The notes below the pieces were generated by a model that saw nothing but the letters and a program-made list of their open reading frames with translations, did not search any database and was not told where the DNA came from. Positions 1 through 5,528 of a stretch of 6,754 bases of DNA are shown here, piece by piece. The translations under genes were made by a program, and so were the position numbers. Every line of letters starts with the position of its first letter. Position 1 is the first letter of the stretch. The DNA comes from Giesbergeria sp. (GTDB lineage: Bacteria; Pseudomonadota; Gammaproteobacteria; Burkholderiales; Burkholderiaceae_C): assembly GCA_017998735.1 (NCBI GenBank), contig JAGOCN010000093.1, forward strand, positions 1-6,754, written 5' to 3'.

Positions 1-605
1 ATCAGGCCCAGCGCCAGCGACGCGGCGCCGATGCGCTGCAAGGGCGGCGCCGCCCAGTCGGGAATCTGCAGGCCCAGCAGGTTGCCCGCCAGTGCCGACA
101 CGGTGGCCAGGATGAGCGGGTTGCGCAGCAGCTCGCGCGCAAAGCTGTGCGGGCCGTGCTGCGCCATGGGCCAGACGGCGGCCACGTTGAGCAGCGGCAC
201 GCACACGCCGATCAGCACCGCAATCGCCTGCAGTCCGGCGGTGCCCGCCAGGCGTTCGGCCAGCGCCAGCCCGATGAAGGAGTTGAAGCGAAACGCCACC
301 TGCGCGGCCGCCGCATGGTCGCGCCGGTCCAGGTGGCGGCCCAGGCCCGGCACCTGCGGCAGCACGTAGGCCATGGCAATGCCGCCCAGGCTGAGCAGCA
401 ATCCGGCGGCCATCAGCGTGGACGCCGAACCCAGGTCGATCGGGCTTTTGAGAATCGACTGGAACAGCAGCACCGGAAACAGCAGGTAGTACACCAGGGC
501 CTCGACCGGCTGCCAGACCGTGCGGTCCAGCGCCGTGAAACGGCAGACCAGGTAGCCCGCCAGGATGAGCGAGAAGTCGGGCAGCAGCAGCAGGGCGTAA
601 TTCAC
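1..605 (-). CDS. AEC family (auxin efflux carrier-type) membrane transporter, 3'-truncated by window edge
   Basis: Inner-membrane permease of the AEC family, whose bacterial members export small organic acids or related solutes; the substrate cannot be told from sequence. 201 codons are visible of a family length near 300, so the C-terminal third lies outside the window. Hydrophobic segments fall at about residues 3-20, 36-52, 61-82, 103-120, 124-147 and 162-180, as expected for the first half of a roughly 10-helix protein. Family-like stretches include LLPDFSLILAGY near the N-terminus, VYYLLFPVLLF (38-48) and RNPLILATVSALAGNLLG (161-178). The start is the GTG at 605, which places the first helix at the very N-terminus; no in-frame ATG fits better. 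There is no Shine-Dalgarno before it, but a TATCCT hexamer ends 7 nt upstream, so the message may be leaderless. Divergent from xerD. Family call secure, substrate unknown. Confidence 0.88.
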   Translation of the reverse strand, partial: MNYALLLLPDFSLILAGYLVCRFTALDRTVWQPVEALVYYLLFPVLLFQSILKSPIDLGSASTLMAAGLLLSLGGIAMAYVLPQVPGLGRHLDRRDHAAAAQVAFRFNSFIGLALAERLAGTAGLQAIAVLIGVCVPLLNVAAVWPMAQHGPHSFARELLRNPLILATVSALAGNLLGLQIPDWAAPPLQRIGAASLALGL

Positions 606-612
606 GGCGTGG

Positions 613-618
613 AGGATA
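613..618 (-). promoter_or_regulatory. Candidate -10 box for the AEC transporter gene (leaderless geometry)
   Basis: On the minus strand TATCCT (4 of 6 to TATAAT) ends 7 nt before the GTG start at 605. No purine-rich Shine-Dalgarno precedes that start. No convincing -35 box is seen. Weak on its own; it gains some weight because xerD and the DUF455 gene show the same spacing. Confidence 0.25.
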
Positions 619-655
619 GCGGCTGGCCGCGCCGGTCCGGGACGCCTGCAGTACA

Positions 656-673
656 GCGGTGTCTGCGCACCGC
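656..673. repeat. Inverted repeat in the AEC/xerD divergent intergenic region
   Basis: Perfect arms GCGGTG (656-661) and CACCGC (668-673) flank a 6-nt centre. The repeat lies about 51 bp upstream of the AEC start and 120 bp upstream of the xerD start, a position suitable for an operator. It could equally be chance in GC-rich DNA. The rest of the 187-bp region (606-792) holds only candidate promoters, with no small gene or RNA that I can recognise. Confidence 0.25.
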
Positions 674-756
674 CCCGGTGCCAGGCCGGACCCGTTTCTG
701 CCATGCAGCGATGGGGTGGCTCCCCTGGGCAAGTGCCATGCCATGCCGCTGCTGGG

Positions 757-786
757 TTGCCACTGCAGCGCGCCATCTGTTATTGT
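757..786 (+). promoter_or_regulatory. Candidate xerD promoter ending just before the start codon
   Basis: TTGCCA (757-762, 5 of 6 to the -35 consensus) is followed after 18 bp by TATTGT (781-786, 4 of 6 to the -10 consensus). The -10 ends 6 nt before the ATG at 793, so transcription would begin at or next to the start codon. The only purines before the ATG are a GG directly abutting it, too close to act as a Shine-Dalgarno. Inferred from sequence only. Confidence 0.35.
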
Positions 787-792
787 TTCAGG

Positions 793-1692
793 ATGTTGCA
801 AACCAGCCAGACTTCCATTGATGCCTTCATCGACACCCTGTGGCTGGAAGACGGGCTGTCGCGCAACACGCTGGCCGCCTACCGGCGCGACCTGCAGCTG
901 TGCGCGCAGTGGCTGGCGGTGCAGCCGCAGTCCCTGGCGCTGGACGATTGCAGTGAGGTGCACCTGCAGGGTTACTTTTCCGCACGCCATGAGAGCACCC
1001 GCGCCACCTCGGCCAACCGGCGCCTGACGGTGCTGCGGCGCTACTTTCACTGGGCGCTGCGCGAGCGCCGCATCCATGCCGACCCTACGGCCCGCCTGCT
1101 GACCGCCCGGCAGCCGCCGCGCGTGCCGCAGACGCTGTCGCAGGAGCAGGTGGAAGCGCTGCTGGGCGCGCCGGACGTGGACACGCCGCTGGGCCTGCGC
1201 GACCGCGCCATGCTGGAGCTGATGTATGCCAGCGGCCTGCGCGTGACCGAACTGGTGACGCTGCAGACACACCAGCTGTCGCAGCACGAATGCGTGCTGT
1301 GCGTCACCGGCAAGGGCGACAAGGAGCGGCTGGTGCCGTTTGGCCAGGAAGCGCAGTGGTGGGTGCAGCGCTACCTGCAGAGCGCACGCGGCGCCATCCT
1401 GGGTGGCCAGCAGACGGCAGACCTGTTTGTGACGGCCCGCGGCGCCGGCATGTCGCGCGTGATGTTCTGGATACTGGTGAAAAAATACGCGCTGCTGGCA
1501 GGCATCACCGCGCCGCTGTCACCGCACACCCTGCGCCATGCCTTTGCCACCCACCTGCTCAACCACGGCGCCGACCTGCGCGTGGTGCAGCTGCTGCTGG
1601 GGCATGCCGACATTTCCACCACCACCATCTACACGCATGTGGCGCGCGAACGCCTCAAGCACCTGCACGCGCAGCACCACCCGCGCGGCTGA
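793..1692 (+). CDS. xerD: Site-specific tyrosine recombinase XerD
   Basis: Cytoplasmic tyrosine recombinase that, with XerC and under FtsK control, resolves chromosome dimers at the dif site; many mobile elements also exploit it. 299 aa, the usual XerD size. Residues 1-90 form the SAM-like core-binding domain (LSRNTLAAYRRDL at 22-34) and about 115-290 the catalytic domain. All catalytic residues are present: R150 in ASGLRVTEL, K174 in GKGDKERLVP, H245 and R248 in SPHTLRHAFATHLLNHGADL, H271 in LLGHADISTT, and nucleophile Y280 in TIYTHV. The spacing matches E. coli XerD within one or two residues. The C-terminal QHHPRG tail is also XerD-like, which favours XerD over XerC. The ATG at 793 gives the standard N-terminus; the frame stays open upstream to an ATG at 703, but that extension does not resemble the family. 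Monocistronic, convergent with the EAL-HDOD gene, and intact. Confidence 0.97.
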   Translation: MLQTSQTSIDAFIDTLWLEDGLSRNTLAAYRRDLQLCAQWLAVQPQSLALDDCSEVHLQGYFSARHESTRATSANRRLTVLRRYFHWALRERRIHADPTARLLTARQPPRVPQTLSQEQVEALLGAPDVDTPLGLRDRAMLELMYASGLRVTELVTLQTHQLSQHECVLCVTGKGDKERLVPFGQEAQWWVQRYLQSARGAILGGQQTADLFVTARGAGMSRVMFWILVKKYALLAGITAPLSPHTLRHAFATHLLNHGADLRVVQLLLGHADISTTTIYTHVARERLKHLHAQHHPRG

Positions 1693-1711
1693 AAAAAGCC
1701 CGGCTCCGGGC
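1692..1711 (-). terminator. Intrinsic terminator of the leftward EAL-HDOD/DUF455 transcription unit
   Basis: Read on the minus strand, the hairpin GCCCGGAGCCGGGC (1711-1698; GCCCG/CGGGC stem, 4-nt loop) is followed by six T residues (1697-1692). It lies 39 bp beyond the stop codon of the EAL-HDOD gene ending at 1751. The T-run touches the last base of the convergent xerD stop codon. On the plus strand the hairpin lacks a downstream T-run, so it should act mainly on leftward transcripts. Confidence 0.75.
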
Positions 1712-1726
1712 AGTTGCAGTGAAGTA

Positions 1727-1747
1727 CAGCGGTGCAGCGGTGCAGCG
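1727..1747. repeat. Short tandem repeat (8-bp unit, about 2.6 copies)
   Basis: CAGCGGTG occurs at 1727-1734 and 1735-1742, followed by a partial copy CAGCG (1743-1747). It sits in the convergent intergenic gap between xerD and the EAL-HDOD gene. No function is evident; such units can vary in copy number by slippage. Confidence 0.5.
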
Positions 1748-1750
1748 CAA

Positions 1751-3115
1751 TCAGCTGGCCGGGGCGTCCATGCTCTCTGCCCAGGCCAGCGCCTGCAGGT
1801 GTGCCCAGTTCACCTGGCGGTTGGACAGGTTCAGGGCTTCGGCGTTTTTTGCAAAGGCCGCTTCGTCGCCGCTCTCGCAGGCCAGCGCCAATGCCAGAAA
1901 CGGCGCGAACACGCCGGTGCCGTGCAGCAGCGCATCCCGCACCGACTGCGGCAGCGCCACCGAATCCAGCGCCTTGTCCAGCGGCATGCCGACCATGGTG
2001 TCCAGCAGGGAAAACACGCCCACCACAAAAGCGTTGTCGCACTGCTCGGGGGTCAGCAGCTCGGCGGCCAGCAATTCCATCAGGCGCCCGCGCAGCACCG
2101 CCGTGCTGCCCACGTCTGCCGGCGTGCCGCCTGCCTGCGAGGTGGTCAGCAGCAGCGCTGCCCAGCGAAACAGCTTTTTCAGGCCCAGAATTTTCACCGC
2201 GTGGCGAAACGAGGTGACCTCGTTCGACAGCCCGAAGCCGGAGGCGTTGATGAAGCGCAGCAGGTTGAAGGACAGCGTGGGGTCTTTCTTGAGCAGGTTT
2301 TCTATTTCCACCGTGTCTGCCTGCCGGCGCACCAGGTTGATGAGCTGGAGGATGGTGGCGTGCGAGGGGCGCAGGGTCTGGGCTTTCACCAGCGCCGGCT
2401 GTGCAAACCAGTAGCCCTGGAACAGCGACACGCCCAGGCCCTCCATCAGGTTGTGCTGCTCAGCGGTTTCCACCTTTTCGGCCACGATGCAGGCTTTGGT
2501 GTAGGCGCGGGTGAACTTCACCAGCGCGGCTGCCATTTCGGGCTTGAAGGCCGACAGGTCCAGCTTGATGAACGCGGCCATTGGCAGCCAGGTGGCATAG
2601 GGGCGGCGCAGCACCTGCTGGTTGAAGGCCAGCCTGAAGCCCCGGTTGCGCAGCGCATGCAGCACCCGGCTGGTTTTTTCAATTTCGGCCGCCGTGGCGC
2701 TTTCGCCCAGCGTGGGAATTTCCAGCACCACCCTGTCCGGGTGGACCAGCTCCAGGTGGGGGCCTTCCAGGCTTTCGTGCGTGCAGTTGATGAACAGGGT
2801 CTTGTGCCCCACCAGCGCCTCGGGCGCGGCACTGGACATGGCATGGAACAGCAGGGCGGCATCGCTGGCGGCGGTGTGCGTGCGCGTGCTGCTGGAGCGG
2901 TCAAACAGCTCATAGCCATACACCTCGCGGTTTTCGTCCACGATGGCCTGGCGGGCCAGCAAGGCAATGCCGTCGGCACCGTCGGCGGTGTCGACATCGG
3001 CGCCGCTGTGGCCTGTGTCCCCGGAGCCTTCGGTGCGCAGGCTGCTGCTGTCATGGGCCTGTCCAAAGCTGCTGACGGGGTCTTCAGAAAGGGAAAGTGC
3101 AAGGGTGTTTGGCAT
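1751..3115 (-). CDS. EAL-HDOD (YuxH-type) signal transduction protein A with degenerate EAL domain
   Basis: Cytoplasmic signalling protein joining a c-di-GMP phosphodiesterase-like EAL domain to an HDOD output domain (COG3434/YuxH type). 454 aa from the ATG at 3115. Residues 1-48 are a variable, Ser/Asp-rich leader; EAL spans about 50-245 and HDOD about 255-410. EAL landmarks kept: E69 (GYELF), N110 (FINCTHESL), E132 (LEIP), K184 (FIKLDLS), E213 (AEKVET) and Q233 (LFQGYWF). The aspartate pair of the canonical DDFG motif is replaced (LAFNQQ, N165 and Q166), so phosphodiesterase activity is unlikely; a c-di-GMP-binding or scaffold role is an inference. HDOD-typical text includes LLKKDPTLSFNLLRFINAS (274-292). 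A longer frame from a TTG at 3163 adds 16 residues, but the ATG fits better. The Shine-Dalgarno is weak (GTGAG on the minus strand). Last gene before the terminator, and a clear paralogue of the gene at 3333-4607. Pathway unknown. Confidence 0.9.
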   Translation of the reverse strand: MPNTLALSLSEDPVSSFGQAHDSSSLRTEGSGDTGHSGADVDTADGADGIALLARQAIVDENREVYGYELFDRSSSTRTHTAASDAALLFHAMSSAAPEALVGHKTLFINCTHESLEGPHLELVHPDRVVLEIPTLGESATAAEIEKTSRVLHALRNRGFRLAFNQQVLRRPYATWLPMAAFIKLDLSAFKPEMAAALVKFTRAYTKACIVAEKVETAEQHNLMEGLGVSLFQGYWFAQPALVKAQTLRPSHATILQLINLVRRQADTVEIENLLKKDPTLSFNLLRFINASGFGLSNEVTSFRHAVKILGLKKLFRWAALLLTTSQAGGTPADVGSTAVLRGRLMELLAAELLTPEQCDNAFVVGVFSLLDTMVGMPLDKALDSVALPQSVRDALLHGTGVFAPFLALALACESGDEAAFAKNAEALNLSNRQVNWAHLQALAWAESMDAPAS

Positions 3116-3142
3116 GCTCAGACTCACGAAAGAACGAAATAA

Positions 3143-3164
3143 ATTGCTGTTTGGCGTAAGCAAT
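3143..3164. repeat. Short inverted repeat upstream of EAL-HDOD gene A
   Basis: Arms ATTGCT (3143-3148) and AGCAAT (3159-3164) flank a 10-nt centre. It lies 28-49 bp upstream of the ATG at 3115, in an AT-richer patch where the gene's promoter would be expected. No good -35/-10 pair could be fixed there. It may be an operator or the base of a leader hairpin, or chance. Confidence 0.25.
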
Positions 3165-3227
3165 CGTAAACCAATCTGAAGCAGGTTTCTTTTGAAGGGT
3201 CATGCCAGAGGGCCTTTTTTCAGCTCG

Positions 3228-3244
3228 TCTGAATGCCATTCAGA
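3228..3244. promoter_or_regulatory. 17-bp perfect palindrome between the EAL-HDOD genes (candidate operator)
   Basis: TCTGAATG (3228-3235), a single central C, then CATTCAGA (3237-3244): perfect 8-bp arms around one base. It lies 113-129 bp upstream of the ATG of EAL-HDOD gene A and 89-105 bp past the stop of gene B. It has no T-run on either strand, so it is not an intrinsic terminator. A binding site for a dimeric regulator is a reasonable inference; the regulator is unknown. Confidence 0.45.
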
Positions 3245-3256
3245 TGCAAAAGACCC

Positions 3257-3290
3257 AAAAATTCTCAAGGAAGGTGTTTGCACCACCCTT
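3257..3290 (-). terminator. Weak candidate terminator downstream of EAL-HDOD gene B
   Basis: On the minus strand, AAGGGTG (3290-3284) pairs with CACCTT (3276-3271) across a 7-nt loop, with one bulged G. A T5 run (3261-3257) follows about 9 nt later. The distance and bulge make it weak. It may allow partial read-through from gene B into gene A. Confidence 0.25.
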
Positions 3291-3332
3291 GTGCCTGTGC
3301 CCATGTTCTTGCGCTTGGTTTCGCCTGCAAGC

Positions 3333-4607
3333 TCAGCCGTTTGCCTGCCCTGCCCAGGCCAGGGCCTGCTGCTGCGCGGCCTGCACCTGTTCGCTGTCCA
3401 GGCGCAGCAATGCGGCGGCCGACAAGCCGGGGGTGGGGCTGCGGCTTTCTTCGCAGGATTGCACCAGGGCCAGAAGCTGGCCCAGCAGGCCTTCGTGTTC
3501 CAGCAGTGCCTGCCGGACCGGGGCGGGCGCATTCAGCAGTTTGAGGGCCGAAGCCATGGGCATGCCCAGCAGAAGCTCAAGCAGCGAAAAGATGCCGACC
3601 ATGAAAGCCTGGTCCGCCACTTCCTGCGACTGCCCGGACGCAAGGGCCAGCAGCTCCATCAGCCTGCCCCGCACCACGGCAGAGCTGCCAACCGAAGAAG
3701 GCGTGCCGCCGCTGCGCGAGCAGGTCAGCAGCAGCGTGGCCCAGCGCAGCAGTTTGCTGGCGCCAAGCAGTTCGATGGCCTGGTGAAAAGAGGTGATTTC
3801 CTGGCCTGCGCCCAGGTTGGAGGCATTGATGAGGCGCATGAGGTTGAAGGCCAGCCCGGCGTCTTTCTTGAGCACGTCTTCCACGGCGGCCGTGCCGGCA
3901 TGCTGGCGCAGCAGGTGCAGCAGGGCAAGGATGCTGGCTTGCGTGGGCAGCACCACCCGGGTCTGCACCAGCACCGGGCGCGAGAACCAGTAGCCCTGGA
4001 ACAGCTCCACCCCGTGGGCTGCCACGGTGGCGTACTGCCGTGCCGTTTCCACCTTTTCTGCAATCAGCCGGGCCTGGCTGTGGCGCTGTGCATAGCCGAT
4101 CAGCACCGCCAGGTGGTCTGGCGCCAGCACCGACAGGTCGAGCTTGATGAAGTCGGCCAGTTCCAGCCAGGCGGCATAGGTGGACTGCAGCACGGTCTGG
4201 TTGAACGCCAGATGGAAACCGCGCTGGCCCAGGCTTTGCAGGATCGGCAGGCGCAGCGCCACTTCTTCGGTGGCAGCGTGCCCCAGCGGCGGTATCTCCA
4301 GCACCACCTGCTCGGGGTTGAACAGTTCCAGGTGGCCGCCGGCCAGGCTCTCGTGCGTGCAGTTGATGAAGATGAGCTTGTCGCCCACCAGTTCTTCCGT
4401 GCCCGCGTGCGACAGCGTGGTGAACACCAGCGCCATGTCGGTGGCCGCGGTGTGCGTGGGCCCGGTGCGCGAACGGTTGAACAGCTCGTAGCCCACGACC
4501 TCGTGCTGGCCATCGACGATGGCCTGGCGCGCAATCAGCGCCACCGAATCGGCTGCCTGGCTGGCTGCCGGTTCGGCAAGGGTGGCGGGAAGAAAAGGGC
4601 TGAACAT
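3333..4607 (-). CDS. EAL-HDOD (YuxH-type) signal transduction protein B with degenerate EAL domain
   Basis: Second cytoplasmic EAL-HDOD protein, 424 aa, paralogous to the protein encoded at 1751-3115. By eye about 60% of residues match in the EAL half, less in the C-terminal tail. EAL domain about residues 22-215 and HDOD about 225-390. Retained EAL landmarks are E41 (GYELF), N82 (FINCTHESL), E104 (LEIP), K155 (FIKLDLS), E184 (AEKVET) and Q204 (LFQGYWF). As in its paralogue, the aspartate pair is lost (LAFNQT, N136 and Q137), arguing against c-di-GMP hydrolysis. HDOD text includes VLKKDAGLAFNLMRLINAS and a RGRLMELLA stretch (314-322) identical in both paralogues. It lacks most of the polar N-terminal leader of protein A. 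The ATG at 4607 lies 24 bp after the DUF455 stop, so the two are likely co-transcribed. Its Shine-Dalgarno is poor. Domain call secure, cellular role unknown. Confidence 0.9.
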   Translation of the reverse strand: MFSPFLPATLAEPAASQAADSVALIARQAIVDGQHEVVGYELFNRSRTGPTHTAATDMALVFTTLSHAGTEELVGDKLIFINCTHESLAGGHLELFNPEQVVLEIPPLGHAATEEVALRLPILQSLGQRGFHLAFNQTVLQSTYAAWLELADFIKLDLSVLAPDHLAVLIGYAQRHSQARLIAEKVETARQYATVAAHGVELFQGYWFSRPVLVQTRVVLPTQASILALLHLLRQHAGTAAVEDVLKKDAGLAFNLMRLINASNLGAGQEITSFHQAIELLGASKLLRWATLLLTCSRSGGTPSSVGSSAVVRGRLMELLALASGQSQEVADQAFMVGIFSLLELLLGMPMASALKLLNAPAPVRQALLEHEGLLGQLLALVQSCEESRSPTPGLSAAALLRLDSEQVQAAQQQALAWAGQANG

Positions 4608-4631
4608 GTTCTGAAGGGTTTTGCAGGTCTT

Positions 4632-5441
4632 TCACGCGGTACCGGAATGCAGCCATTGCAGCTCGGTTTCAGTGAAACCGGCCAGGCGCCTTGCAGCATC
4701 GTTGAAAGGCGGCCTGTGCTGCGGCGCTTCATGGCGTTGTACCAGAGTTGCGTAGTGCGCTTCAGGCTCCAGGCCAGCGCGTGCGCACAGCCAGCGGTAC
4801 CAGTGGTTGCCAATGGCCACATGGCCCACTTCGTCGCTCAAGATGGTGTCCAGAATGGCCACGGCGGCCAGCGCGTCGGGCGTGCCCGCTTGGCGCAGCT
4901 TGGCCTGGATGAGGGGCGTGGCGTCCAGCCCGCGTGCCTCCAGCGTGCGCGGCACCAGCGCCATGCGCGCCACGATGTCGTGCTGCGTCTTCTCGCACAT
5001 CGTCCACAGGCCCTGGTGGGCCGGCCAGTCGCCGTAGTCGTACCCCATGCTTTGCAAATGCGCGCGCAGCATTCCGAAGTGTTTCGCTTCCTCGGCCGCC
5101 ACGCGCAGCCAGTCGAGGTAATAGCCCCGCGGCATGCCGTCAAAGCGCCAGATGGCGTCCAGCGCCAGGTTGATGGCGTTGAACTCGATGTGCGCAATGG
5201 CGTGCAGCAGCACGGCCCGGCCCGCGTGCGTGGCCGGCGAGCGGCGTGCCGTCTGGGTGTGGCGCAGCAGCTCAGGGCGCTCCGGATGGCCGGGCAGCGC
5301 GTCCGGGTCAGCCGGTGCCATGGGGGCTTTACTTGCTATTGAAAGCATAGCTGCTTGCGCATGCAGGGCGTGCGTCAGGGCCGATTTTTGTTCTGGATCG
5401 GAAAGCAGCAGGATCTGCAGGGCGTGTTGTCGAAGTTCCAT
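4632..5441 (-). CDS. DUF455 family ferritin-like protein
   Basis: Member of the DUF455 family (Pfam PF04305, ferritin-like fold); biochemical role not established. 269 aa. Candidate diiron ligands in ferritin-like order are E86 (HIEFNAINLALD), E118 and H121 (AAEEAKHF), and E204 and H207 (DEVGHVAIGN). Other family-typical text includes YGDWPAHQGLW (136-146) and RMALVPRTLEARGLD (159-173). No signal peptide or membrane segment. The ATG at 5441 gives the usual MELRQHAL start; the frame stays open far upstream, but there it runs antisense through the carbonic anhydrase gene. There is no usable Shine-Dalgarno, and a TACAAT box ends 7 nt before the ATG. Residues about 18-38 are encoded by a hairpin-bearing repeat-like element and look unlike the rest of the family, so this segment is probably an in-frame insertion or replacement. 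First gene of a probable leftward operon with the EAL-HDOD genes. Confidence 0.9.
   Translation of the reverse strand: MELRQHALQILLLSDPEQKSALTHALHAQAAMLSIASKAPMAPADPDALPGHPERPELLRHTQTARRSPATHAGRAVLLHAIAHIEFNAINLALDAIWRFDGMPRGYYLDWLRVAAEEAKHFGMLRAHLQSMGYDYGDWPAHQGLWTMCEKTQHDIVARMALVPRTLEARGLDATPLIQAKLRQAGTPDALAAVAILDTILSDEVGHVAIGNHWYRWLCARAGLEPEAHYATLVQRHEAPQHRPPFNDAARRLAGFTETELQWLHSGTA
5329..5388 (+). repeat. Short two-hairpin interspersed-repeat-like element inside the DUF455 gene
   Basis: On the plus strand GCTAT (5335-5339) pairs with ATAGC (5347-5351). After TGCTT comes GCGCATGC (5357-5364), pairing with GCGTGCGT (5368-5375) across AGG, with two G-T wobbles. Then follows CAGGGCCGATTTTT. 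This layout, ATAGCTGCTTGCGC plus hairpin plus GGGCC-ATTTTT, resembles from memory a short repeat common in Comamonadaceae chromosomes. The boundaries are approximate and only one copy lies in this window. Its AT-richer start differs from the surrounding GC-rich coding sequence. It is read in frame on the minus strand as residues about 18-38 of the DUF455 protein. Repeat identity needs a genome search. Confidence 0.5.
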
Positions 5442-5442
5442 C

Positions 5443-5456
5443 CCTACAATTGTAGG
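5443..5456. promoter_or_regulatory. 14-bp perfect palindrome with TACAAT boxes on both strands (divergent promoter/operator)
   Basis: CCTACAATTGTAGG is a perfect palindrome directly upstream of the DUF455 ATG and in front of the gamma-carbonic anhydrase gene. Each strand reads TACAAT (5 of 6 to the -10 consensus): plus 5445-5450, minus 5454-5449. On the minus strand the box ends 7 nt before the ATG at 5441 (leaderless geometry). On the plus strand it would give a leader of about 70 nt for the carbonic anhydrase gene. Good -35 boxes are not evident on either side. The core TACA-AT-TGTA also looks like a dimeric repressor site. Confidence 0.5.
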
Positions 5457-5463
5457 AACACCA

Positions 5464-5510
5464 CAGGCAGACAGCACTGCGCTGCCTGCACCCGCTTGTG
5501 CAAGCGTTTT
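5464..5510 (+). promoter_or_regulatory. Two adjacent hairpins in the gamma-carbonic anhydrase 5' leader
   Basis: The first hairpin pairs CAGGCAG (5464-5470) with CTGCCTG (5482-5488) around 11 nt. The second is the perfect repeat CGCTTG-TG-CAAGCG (5493-5506), folding as a 5-bp stem with a GTGC loop and followed by TTTT (5507-5510). The Shine-Dalgarno AGGGG at 5517-5521 comes next. The second hairpin with its T4 run could act as a weak attenuator or stabilise the leader. No known riboswitch class is recognised. Confidence 0.3.
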
Positions 5511-5528
5511 CATGACAGGGGTCTTGGC

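Noticed and set aside
650..1734. Direct repeat of a 12-mer (AGTACAGCGGTG) on both sides of xerD, suggesting an integrated element.
   Set aside because: About one 12-mer match is expected by chance in a window of this size. XerD is the chromosomal housekeeping type, and no other mobile-element signs are present.
1538..3142. A 534-codon open frame on the plus strand overlapping the xerD 3' end and antisense to EAL-HDOD gene A.
   Set aside because: Low-complexity composition and no motifs; it overlaps the XerD catalytic C-terminus in another frame and the real minus-strand gene.
3193..3211. A sigma-54-like site (TGGCATG-N4-TTCAA on the minus strand) upstream of EAL-HDOD gene A.
   Set aside because: The -24 GG is present but the invariant -12 GC is missing, so it does not meet the consensus.
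3214..3220. A T-run after GC-rich bases on the plus strand (GGGCC then T's) as a terminator.
   Set aside because: No plus-strand gene ends nearby and the possible stem is only 3-4 bp.
3192..5342. A 716-codon open frame on the plus strand antisense to EAL-HDOD gene B and the DUF455 gene.
   Set aside because: Its translation is rich in Gln, Arg, His and Gly with no recognisable domain, while the minus strand encodes two clear protein families. It is a by-product of GC-rich codon bias.
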